Source: Wenzhouxiangella sp. (GTDB taxonomy: Bacteria; Pseudomonadota; Gammaproteobacteria; Xanthomonadales; Wenzhouxiangellaceae). Taken from it: a DNA stretch of 15,520 nucleotides. The stretch lies in NCBI GenBank assembly GCA_007119095.1, contig SKQI01000185.1:1-15520 (forward strand). The letters run 5' to 3'. Of the stretch, positions 5,877-12,701 are shown piece by piece. The notes under the pieces were generated by a model, which saw nothing but the letters and a program-made list of their open reading frames with translations, did no database searches and had not been told where the DNA came from. Position numbers and translations under genes: made by a program. Every line of letters begins with the position of its first letter. Positions within the stretch are counted from its first letter, which is position 1.

Positions 5877-7508
5877 ATGGCCAAGACTTACGATTACATT
5901 ATTGTTGGAGCCGGCTCGGCCGGCTGCGCGCTGGCCAACCGGCTCAGCGCAGACCCCACCGTTCGGGTGCTCTTGCTCGAGGCCGGGCCGCGCGATTGGA
6001 ATCCGTTCATCCACATGCCGGCAGGCCTGGCCAAACTGGTCAACTTCAAGTCGCTTAACTGGAACTACTACACCGAGCCCGAGCCGGCGCTGAACAATCG
6101 CCGCCTGTACTGGCCGCGCGGGCGGGTGCTGGGCGGCTCCAGCTCGATCAACGCGATGTGCTACTCGCGCGGCCACCGCAGCGATTACGACGACTGGGCC
6201 GCATTGGGCAACCCCGGCTGGAGCTGGGAGGAAGTACTGCCCTATTTCCGTCGCTCTGAAAGCCAGTCGCGCGGAGAATCGGACCTGCATGGTGCTGATG
6301 GACCGCTGAGCGTTGAAGACCTGCACTACACCAATCCGCTCAGCGAGGTATTCATCCAGGCCGCCGAGCAGGCCGGCTTCGCCCGCAATCGTGATTTCAA
6401 TGGCCCTACTCAGCGCGGTTTCGGTCTCTACCAGGTTACGCAACGCAAGGGGCGGCGCTGTTCTTCGGCGGTTGGCTATCTTCGCCCGGCCAAGAAACGC
6501 CCCAATCTGACCGTGCTGACCGGCGCACTGACCCTGGGTCTGATCTTCACCGGCAGCGACCGAGTGGGCGGCGTTAAATTCCGACGTCACGGTCTCAATC
6601 AGGCCGCCATGGCCGAGCGCGAAGTGCTGCTGGCCGCCGGCGCAATCAATTCCCCGCAGCTGTTGATGCTGTCCGGTATTGGGCCGGCGCCGATGCTGGA
6701 AACAGCCGGCGTCAGCGTCCGCCACGAGCTCAGCGAAGTCGGTCGCAACCTGCAGGATCATCTCGATATCTGCACCCTGACCCGCTGCTCGCAGCCAATC
6801 ACCTATGACCAGCTCAGCGAAATACGGGTGGGGCTGCGCTACTTCCTGCACCACGAAGGCGAAGGCACCTCGAATATCGCCGAGGGCGGCGGCTTTCTGG
6901 TCTCCGGGCGCGGACGCGCCGACCGGCCGGACGTGCAAATGCACTTTGTCCCGGCCCTGCTCGATGACCATGGTCGCAACCGCCTGCCCGGCGATGGCTA
7001 TACCCTGCATGCCTGCCCGCTGCGACCGGAAAGCCGAGGCTACCTGGCGCTGCGCTCAGACAACCCGCGCCAGCCCATCGCCATCCACCCCAACTACCTG
7101 AGCGAAGCCGAAGACCTGGAAATGATGCTGGAATGTGTGCGACTGTCCCGCCAGGTACTAGAACAGCCCGCCTTCAAGCCTTTCCGAGGCCACGAAATTT
7201 TCCCCGGCAACGACATCAGCAGCCGTGATGGCCTGATCGAATTCATCCGCACCAAGGCCGAAACCATCTACCACCCGGTCGGCACCTGCCGCATGGGCAC
7301 AGACCCGCACGCCGTGGTCGACCCGGAGCTGAAAGTGCGCGGCATCGAGGGCTTGCGCGTGATCGACGCCTCGATCATGCCCACCCTGGTCGGCGGCAAT
7401 ACCAACGCCCCGACCATCATGATTGCCGAAAAAGCCGCCGACATGATTTTGGGCCAAGGCACACTGGCAGCCGATCAGACCAAAGAAAGGGAGGCTCAGG
7501 CGGCCTGA
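5877..7508 (+). CDS. GMC-family FAD-dependent alcohol/choline dehydrogenase-like oxidoreductase
   Basis: The 543-residue flavoenzyme belongs to the glucose-methanol-choline family and resembles BetA and AlkJ, which oxidise alcohols to aldehydes and pass electrons to the respiratory chain. The FAD dinucleotide motif is VGAGSAG (10-16), with E35 as the likely ribose ligand (LLLEAG). GMC signature 1 is RGRVLGGSSSINAM (81-94), signature 2 GAINSPQLLMLSGIG (255-269). The C-terminal catalytic pair is H466 in YHPVGTCRMG and N510 in GGNTNAPTIMIAEKAADMI. I see no signal peptide or membrane helix. A GGAAAG ribosome site lies nine bases before ATG 5877. It converges on the helicase gene. Short linear or activated alcohols are likely substrates, but BetA-type choline use cannot be excluded. 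No betB, betI or transporter is near. Confidence 0.93.
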   Translation: MAKTYDYIIVGAGSAGCALANRLSADPTVRVLLLEAGPRDWNPFIHMPAGLAKLVNFKSLNWNYYTEPEPALNNRRLYWPRGRVLGGSSSINAMCYSRGHRSDYDDWAALGNPGWSWEEVLPYFRRSESQSRGESDLHGADGPLSVEDLHYTNPLSEVFIQAAEQAGFARNRDFNGPTQRGFGLYQVTQRKGRRCSSAVGYLRPAKKRPNLTVLTGALTLGLIFTGSDRVGGVKFRRHGLNQAAMAEREVLLAAGAINSPQLLMLSGIGPAPMLETAGVSVRHELSEVGRNLQDHLDICTLTRCSQPITYDQLSEIRVGLRYFLHHEGEGTSNIAEGGGFLVSGRGRADRPDVQMHFVPALLDDHGRNRLPGDGYTLHACPLRPESRGYLALRSDNPRQPIAIHPNYLSEAEDLEMMLECVRLSRQVLEQPAFKPFRGHEIFPGNDISSRDGLIEFIRTKAETIYHPVGTCRMGTDPHAVVDPELKVRGIEGLRVIDASIMPTLVGGNTNAPTIMIAEKAADMILGQGTLAADQTKEREAQAA

Positions 7509-7511
7509 GCC

Positions 7512-7529
7512 GCGCCAGAAACTGGGCGC
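7512..7529. terminator. Hairpin between convergent GMC and helicase genes
   Basis: GCGCCAG-AAA-CTGGGCGC can form a 7-bp stem with one bulged G, three bases after the GMC stop and about 20 bases beyond the helicase stop. No T-tract is present. Position between two converging genes makes transcript ending or 3' protection the simplest role. Confidence 0.4.
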
Positions 7530-7548
7530 TCGCCACCAACCCCGCCTT

Positions 7549-10500
7549 TCAGGCTGGGCGCGCCTCTTCGAAAAGCTCTGCGGGCATCAGGTGGGCTAGC
7601 TCCCACGTCATTGCGATGGGACGATCACCCCGATAATCCCGGAGTGACTGGGCTGGTCCCAGAAACACGAACGGCGCTGTCTCACCTTCGATTCGTTTGG
7701 TCAATCTCGCAAAGAAAAGTATGGTGTAGCCCCGCTCCCTGAAGTGGATGTAGTTTTGCCCGGTTATGCTGTCCTGGGTGGTGTTGGACTGGCTTTCCCA
7801 ATGCAGCAGCGTGCGGCTAATCGGGTAGTCACGATAGCGAGTGGTGGGAGAAAAATCATTTTCGTCCTTTTGGAAAGTGATCAGGTGAACGTAGGCGCGG
7901 AGGTGCTTGGCATGTATCACGCCGACACCAGTAGCACCCGGCTTAGTCAGACTGGCCAGCCCGAGGGCAGCTTTGATTTCGGCGGCACCATAGGCACCAT
8001 GCAGCAGCAAGCTACATTCGAAGGGCAATTCCGAGAGCGGCTGCAATGGGACCGACTGTTGACTACGACGCCAGACAGCAATTTCAGCCGCATCGCCGGC
8101 CACGCTGGCATTGCTTCGCCATTTCTGAAGTGAGTCTATAAGAGTCTTGACTCCCACCAGCCCGGCTTTCCGGCCCCAAAGCAGGTAGTGCAGTGCCGTT
8201 TGCTGGGCGGTATCGTAGCGGGCCATGGCTTCTTCGACACCGTTTTCCCGAGCAAGCGTTTCGACCGCAGAAAGCAGGCTGGTATCACTGCGCAAGGCAA
8301 TGCGAGGAAGCGCCTTACGAGCTTGCTCAAGGTTCGGATCCGTGGGCGGCGAGCGATGTTCGGCCATGGCTCGCCACTCCGACCAGCTTCGTCGCCCCAG
8401 AACCTGCAGCGGAGATAATCCCGTCACTTCGATGAAACTTCCGAAGCTCAGCGGGCGGTTCACTTCCCCCTGCCAGGTGCGGATCGTTTCAGGGATGAAT
8501 CGATTGAGATCGCTGAGCACGGAGCGAATCTTTGTCAGAACGCGCTCGCGAGCTACCCGTTCGAGCTGGATGCTGCAGCCCGGTGGAAGGCTGGGAAAAT
8601 CCGTTTCCACTTCGCGATCCAGCCGTCTGCGTCTGCGCGTAAGAAGCGCAGAAAACTTGGTATCCAGCCGATAGCGGCGGTGCGTCTGGCCGACGAAATC
8701 CAGCACAGTCAAACAGTCCTTTCCCGGCGAATGACGAAGCCCGCGTCCCAGCTGTTGCAGGAAAATCGTCAGACTTTCAGTAGGACGGAGAAACATCACC
8801 AGGTTGATATCGGGCACATCGACGCCTTCGCTGAGCACATCGACAGTGAAAAGAAACGGTAGCCTGCCTTCTCGAAAATCTCGCAGTCGCTGATCACGCA
8901 GGTCGCCCGATGTATTGCCGACCAGCACTTCGGACCGAAACGCTTCCCCGAGCCGATTGAAGCTTTCCGCCATGTACTCGGCGTGTCGTACACCCGCGCA
9001 GAAACCCACGGCACGTACACCTTCCAGATCAGGCTGATAGCGCTCTAGTGCCTGCAAAATGATATCCACCCGTTGCCTTGCCCGGAAATCATCGCCGGTC
9101 AGCAGGTTTTCGATTTTGCGCATATCGTAGCGGCCGTTGCGCCATAGACTTTCGTCACTCAGGTCAACGCTATCGCTGACGCCGAAGTAGTGGAAGGGAC
9201 AAAGCAGTTTTTCCTCCAGCGCTTCGGGCAGGCGAATTTCAGCGGCAAAGGCATCATCAAAGTCCGACAGGATACTGCTGCCATCCATTCTTTCCGGTGT
9301 CGCCGTCAGTCCAAGCAAGACCTCTGGCGCCAGAGAATCAAACAGCGATCGGTAGGAGCTGGCTGCCCCATGATGAGCCTCATCGACCACCACAAATTGA
9401 AAGTGTTTTTTCCCGAGTAAATCCCAGGGGCGCTGCCTGTTGAGCGTCTGGATCGAAGCGAAAACATGACGATGTTCAGTTGGTGTCTCGCCAGAAACCC
9501 AAAGCTCACCAAAGTTCTGGTCGCGCAGCACGGTTTGAAAGCAAGCCAGGGCCTGCTCCAGGATTTCCTTGCGATGAGCTACGAAGAGCAGTGGCACTCG
9601 GCGGCCTTGACGCTCGCAGGTCTGTCGATAATCCAACGCGGATATCACGGTTTTGCCCGTGCCGGTCGCCGCCACCACGAGATTACGAAACGAACCACGT
9701 TGCCGGGCCGCGTCCAGAGCTTCCAGAATCCTCAGCTGATAGGGGCGCGGTGTAATTTCAGCAAAGAAAGACGCACCGCGACGTTCCCGCGACTTGTGGG
9801 ATGCGATGGCATGCCGAAATCGCGCAAAGTCATTCTCGGTATAGGGCTCAAACTGGTCATTTTCCCAATAGCTGGCAAACTCCGCCTCGAAGCGTTGCAG
9901 GACATGAGCCATGTCCTGGTTCGTTACCTTTACAGTCCACTCCAAACCTTGGGTCATCGCTGAGTGGGACATGTTGGCCGAGCCAATATAGGCCGTGGAA
10001 AAACCGCTATTCCGCTGGAAGTGATAGGCCTTGGCATGCAGCCGAGTTCTTCCGGTGTCGTAGGAAACCCGCACTGAAATGTTGGGCTGTCGCGACAACC
10101 ACTCCAAAGCTGTCGGGTCGCTCGCGCCCATGTAACTGGTTGAAATCAGGCGAACTGGCACATTCCGCTGCACCAAACGCTCAAAGGCCGGGACCAGCAA
10201 TCGCAGTCCCGACCATTTGACAAAGGAGACAAGAATGTCAACACCATCGGCTGTTGACATTTCGGCGCGCAGCTCATGTTCTAGCGGCGGATCATGGCCC
10301 AAGCCGGTCAACAACGTGCTGATGGCCAATGACGTCTCCGGCCTTTTCATCGGGCGGCTTCCGTACCCGACCTCCACCAACACTGACTTGCTGCTGCTCA
10401 ACAATTGCCTGCGCGCCAGATAGTCGAGACCATCAGTCGCCGATATCAGTTGCACAAGTCGGTTGATCAGCGGCAGACGACTGTCAGCATCGACAATGCG

Positions 10501-10683
10501 CAGGGCCTGAAGAAGTAGCTGACCGATAAATTGAGTGTAAGCGTGCGGTGCCGACTCGTCATCAAGCTTCCGCAGTACCGACTTCAGATCCGGATGCGCA
10601 TCCAGCTGCGACTTGAGCTCTTCATCAAGCAGACGTTCATAGAGTCCTTCCGGCAAGTGATTCACACCAACCCCCACTTCCAT
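7549..10683 (-). CDS. PLD-nuclease / DEAH helicase / DUF3427 fusion, candidate defence protein
   Basis: A single 1044-residue protein. Residues 1-110 are helical and unassigned. A phospholipase-D-type domain (about 115-280) has HAK at 216-218 and GSANMS at 234-239, a single HxK copy that would need a dimer to form an active site as in Nuc or BfiI. A full superfamily 2 helicase follows: PYQ (314-316), Walker A ATGTGKT (339-345), VVVDEAHHG with DEAH at 434-437, LTATPERMDG (459-468), motif V FTVDVLSEGVDVP (612-624) and motif VI QQLGRGLRH (643-651). The C-terminal third (about 740-1040), with HWESQSNTT and PFVFLG, fits DUF3427. I know this architecture as HKD nuclease plus SSL2-type helicase, often in genomic islands. 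Likely role: nuclease-helicase acting on foreign DNA; inferred, not shown. The start ATG at 10683 follows an in-frame TAA directly and has no clear Shine-Dalgarno. It stands alone, downstream of a same-strand tetR after 155 nt. Confidence 0.93.
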   Translation of the reverse strand: MEVGVGVNHLPEGLYERLLDEELKSQLDAHPDLKSVLRKLDDESAPHAYTQFIGQLLLQALRIVDADSRLPLINRLVQLISATDGLDYLARRQLLSSSKSVLVEVGYGSRPMKRPETSLAISTLLTGLGHDPPLEHELRAEMSTADGVDILVSFVKWSGLRLLVPAFERLVQRNVPVRLISTSYMGASDPTALEWLSRQPNISVRVSYDTGRTRLHAKAYHFQRNSGFSTAYIGSANMSHSAMTQGLEWTVKVTNQDMAHVLQRFEAEFASYWENDQFEPYTENDFARFRHAIASHKSRERRGASFFAEITPRPYQLRILEALDAARQRGSFRNLVVAATGTGKTVISALDYRQTCERQGRRVPLLFVAHRKEILEQALACFQTVLRDQNFGELWVSGETPTEHRHVFASIQTLNRQRPWDLLGKKHFQFVVVDEAHHGAASSYRSLFDSLAPEVLLGLTATPERMDGSSILSDFDDAFAAEIRLPEALEEKLLCPFHYFGVSDSVDLSDESLWRNGRYDMRKIENLLTGDDFRARQRVDIILQALERYQPDLEGVRAVGFCAGVRHAEYMAESFNRLGEAFRSEVLVGNTSGDLRDQRLRDFREGRLPFLFTVDVLSEGVDVPDINLVMFLRPTESLTIFLQQLGRGLRHSPGKDCLTVLDFVGQTHRRYRLDTKFSALLTRRRRRLDREVETDFPSLPPGCSIQLERVARERVLTKIRSVLSDLNRFIPETIRTWQGEVNRPLSFGSFIEVTGLSPLQVLGRRSWSEWRAMAEHRSPPTDPNLEQARKALPRIALRSDTSLLSAVETLARENGVEEAMARYDTAQQTALHYLLWGRKAGLVGVKTLIDSLQKWRSNASVAGDAAEIAVWRRSQQSVPLQPLSELPFECSLLLHGAYGAAEIKAALGLASLTKPGATGVGVIHAKHLRAYVHLITFQKDENDFSPTTRYRDYPISRTLLHWESQSNTTQDSITGQNYIHFRERGYTILFFARLTKRIEGETAPFVFLGPAQSLRDYRGDRPIAMTWELAHLMPAELFEEARPA

Positions 10684-10787
10684 TTATTCATTGCATAAAC
10701 ATAGCAGCAGCGTGAAGCGACTGCCGGAAATGGGACCCGGACGACTGCCAACTGCGATGCGGAAACACCCCCGAATTCCAGCGAACT

Positions 10788-10822
10788 GATCGGGCGATCG
10801 AAATTTTTGACTTCAGTGTCAA
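10788..10822 (-). promoter_or_regulatory. Two dyads in the leader region of the helicase gene
   Basis: The 155-nt gap upstream of the helicase gene contains GATCG-GG-CGATC (10788-10799) and TTGAC-N6-GTCAA (10807-10822). The second includes, on the leftward strand, a consensus -35 hexamer TTGACA (10822-10817), but I find no good -10 at 16-18 bases from it. The dyads could be operators or a weak end signal for tetR. An 8-base direct repeat CGACTGCC also occurs at 10718-10725 and 10742-10749. Otherwise the gap holds nothing I recognise. Confidence 0.25.
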
Positions 10823-10838
10823 TCCGTACCGGCCTCCG

Positions 10839-11489
10839 TCAAGTCTTGCTTGAAAGTTGATGCGCGACCACCACCAGACAAACACTCTCCATTTCCCGCG
10901 CCCAACGCTCTAACCGCTCTGGCCCAAAGCCAAGCACCATCGCATAGCGCCGCCCGCCCCAGATCGCCAGATGCAGGCTCTCGATCCGCTCGGGCGGCAG
11001 CGGCGGGTCGATGTCCGTGCAGGCACCGAACACTCGCTGCCACATCGCGGCCATCTCTTGATAGGCGCGCTGCTGATGCTTGGGTTCGGCGACCTGATGT
11101 TCCAGCGCCAGCATGTCAGGGGGGAAGCGGGGTGAGTCGCCTTCAGTGGCGCCGCAGACGATTTGCAGCGTGCGATGCAGGCGCGTCTGCCAGGGTAGGT
11201 CCTTCGGCTGTACTGCGGTTTCATCGACTTCGCTGATCATCTGCTCGATGCAGTGGCGGACGTAGCCTGAGTGCAGCGCGGCCTTGTTGGGGAAGTAATC
11301 GTAGAGGGTGCCGATAGCAATACCGGCTTCGAGGGCGACGCTGCGGGTGGTGACTGCGGCTGAGCCTTCGCGCCGCCAAATCCGAACATAGGCATCGAAT
11401 ATGGCCTGAACGGTAGCCTTGGCGCGAGCCTGGGTGGGCCGCTTCAGCGGTTTGGGCTTGGGCCTGGCGCCCCTGGCGGTTTTTGGCAT
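10839..11489 (-). CDS. TetR/AcrR-family transcriptional regulator
   Basis: A 216-residue ligand-responsive repressor. After a basic, proline-rich tail (residues 2-24, many K and R) comes the standard N-terminal DNA-binding domain: helix ATVQAIFDAYVRIWRREG (25-42), then the helix-turn-helix AVTTRSVALEAGIAIGTLYDYFPNKAAL (45-72), whose GIAIGTLYDYFPNK is typical of the family. The rest is the variable helical ligand domain, which gives no hint of inducer. The frame is open far upstream (to 11696), but that stretch lies antisense inside DUF2855 and has no family match. ATG 11489 leaves a 73-nt divergent gap and has GGA about eight bases upstream. By family rule it controls itself and the divergent DUF2855 operon. 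The helicase gene is downstream on the same strand, so read-through is possible. Confidence 0.92.
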   Translation of the reverse strand: MPKTARGARPKPKPLKRPTQARAKATVQAIFDAYVRIWRREGSAAVTTRSVALEAGIAIGTLYDYFPNKAALHSGYVRHCIEQMISEVDETAVQPKDLPWQTRLHRTLQIVCGATEGDSPRFPPDMLALEHQVAEPKHQQRAYQEMAAMWQRVFGACTDIDPPLPPERIESLHLAIWGGRRYAMVLGFGPERLERWAREMESVCLVVVAHQLSSKT

Positions 11490-11507
11490 CCGAATCCGAA
11501 CCCAACT

Positions 11508-11528
11508 ACTGTTGTGGCTCGCTACAGT
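11508..11528. promoter_or_regulatory. Candidate TetR operator, ACTGT-N11-ACAGT
   Basis: A perfect inverted repeat of ACTGT (11508-11512) and ACAGT (11524-11528) with an 11-base spacer lies in the middle of the 73-nt gap between tetR and DUF2855. A 21-bp dyad in a divergent tetR promoter is the usual form of a TetR-family operator. TACAGT (11523-11528) may double as an imperfect -10 for the rightward operon, though I find no matching -35. A 5-base arm is short enough to occur by chance. Confidence 0.4.
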
Positions 11529-11562
11529 GTAAGGGTCGTCTCCCTGCATTGCGAGGATCCGC

Positions 11563-12672
11563 ATGAGCAAACTCATCCAGCTACAAACCAGCAAGGCCGA
11601 TCTGGCCGATAGCCGTTGCGTAGCCCAATCTCTGACCGCGCCGGGCGCAGGCGAAGCGCTGCTCAAGATCGAGCGGCTGGCGCTGACCGCGAACAATATT
11701 ACCTACGCCGCTTTTGGCGATGACCCGTACTTGCGCTACTGGGACTTCTTCCCGACCGGCGACGAAAGCTGGGGCCATATGCCTGCCTGGGGTTTTGCCA
11801 GGGTCGTCGAGAGCAATGTGCAAGGCCTGGCCGCGGGCGAGCGCTTTTATGGCTACTGGCCGATAGCCAGCCACCTGCTGATGCAGCCGGTGCGCGTGTC
11901 CGAGCGGGGTTTTTATGACGGCACGCCGCACCGGCTGGAGCTGGTCTCGGCCTATAACCAGTATCAGCGCGTTACCACCGACCGCGCCTACCGGGCAGCA
12001 CATGAAAACCACCAGATGCTGCTGCGTCCGCTGTTCATCACCTCCTTCATGCTGGCTGACTTCCTGGCCGACAACGACTTCTTTGGCGCCAGCCAGGTGC
12101 TGTTCTCCAGCGCCTCCAGCAAGACGGCCTATGGCACGGCCTTTAGTTTGAGGGAGAACGATCAGGTCAAACTGCTGGGATTGACCTCGCACGGTAACAA
12201 GGACTTCGTCGCGAGTTTGGGGCTGTATCAGGACGCGCTGGCCTACGAAGATCTCGCAAATCTAGACCCCGGCATACCGACCGTGTACGTGGATTTCTCC
12301 GGCAGCGCCAGGCTGCGCCGTGCGGTTCACGAGCACTTCCAGAGCGCCCTGACCTACAACTGCTTTGCCGGTGCCGCGCAGACCCGGGAAAACGTCAGCA
12401 GCGACCAGCAGGATTTACCCGGACCAAAGCCTGAGCCCTACTTTGCGCCGACCCAGATCAAGAAGCGCAACAGCGACTGGGGCCCGGCCGAAGTGACCCG
12501 TCGGGTGAATGAGGCCGAGCTATCGTTTATCGCCGGCATCCAGGCCGCACATCCGCAGTGGATGGAAATCCGGGAGCATCATGGCTTTGCGGCAGCGCAA
12601 GATTTGATTCGGGATTTGTGCCGTGGGAAGGTGGATCCCAAGGATGGGCATGCGGTCATTCTGGATTATTAA
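11563..12672 (+). CDS. DUF2855 family protein (MDR reductase-like)
   Basis: The 369-residue protein belongs to DUF2855, an uncharacterised family distantly like medium-chain dehydrogenase/reductases of the quinone oxidoreductase type. In the N-terminal half, LLKIERLALTANNITYAAFG (33-52) resembles the start of the GroES-like domain, and WGFARVVESNVQGLAAGERFYGYW (76-99) the segment that usually reads GxVxxVGxxVxxxKxGDRVyG. QVLFSSASSKTAYGTAF (178-194) takes the place of the Rossmann glycine motif, but lacks the GxGxxG pattern, so nucleotide binding is doubtful or unusual. The usual zinc ligands are also not obvious. A good ribosome site (GAGG at 11553-11556) precedes ATG 11563. It is the first gene of an operon with an iron alcohol dehydrogenase (29 nt gap) and thioesterase, facing a tetR. 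A redox role on a carbonyl or enoyl compound is an inference. Confidence 0.9.
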   Translation: MSKLIQLQTSKADLADSRCVAQSLTAPGAGEALLKIERLALTANNITYAAFGDDPYLRYWDFFPTGDESWGHMPAWGFARVVESNVQGLAAGERFYGYWPIASHLLMQPVRVSERGFYDGTPHRLELVSAYNQYQRVTTDRAYRAAHENHQMLLRPLFITSFMLADFLADNDFFGASQVLFSSASSKTAYGTAFSLRENDQVKLLGLTSHGNKDFVASLGLYQDALAYEDLANLDPGIPTVYVDFSGSARLRRAVHEHFQSALTYNCFAGAAQTRENVSSDQQDLPGPKPEPYFAPTQIKKRNSDWGPAEVTRRVNEAELSFIAGIQAAHPQWMEIREHHGFAAAQDLIRDLCRGKVDPKDGHAVILDY

Positions 12673-12701
12673 CGCGAAGCGAAGGCTTAGTAAGAGCAAC
12701 G

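Noticed and set aside
5826..7010. 394-codon open frame antisense to the GMC gene
   Set aside because: Long antisense frames are common in GC-rich genes; the GMC frame carries all family motifs and this one none.
7549..10683. Helicase as part of a type I or III restriction system, or DISARM
   Set aside because: No methyltransferase or specificity gene adjoins it, and the methyltransferases in the window are the COG1565 and RlmL types, not DNA methylases.
10688..10885. Minus-strand open frame of 65 codons in the tetR-helicase gap
   Set aside because: It overlaps the tetR end, has no family resemblance and no ribosome site.
11490..11696. Longer TetR frame starting at 11696 (285 residues)
   Set aside because: The added 69 residues lie antisense inside DUF2855 and across the divergent gap, and have no family features. 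ATG 11489 fits the TetR N-terminus.
12558..12701. Longer iron-ADH frame starting inside DUF2855
   Set aside because: The first 48 residues are unlike the family and overlap DUF2855 in another frame. ATG 12702 fits the normal N-terminus.
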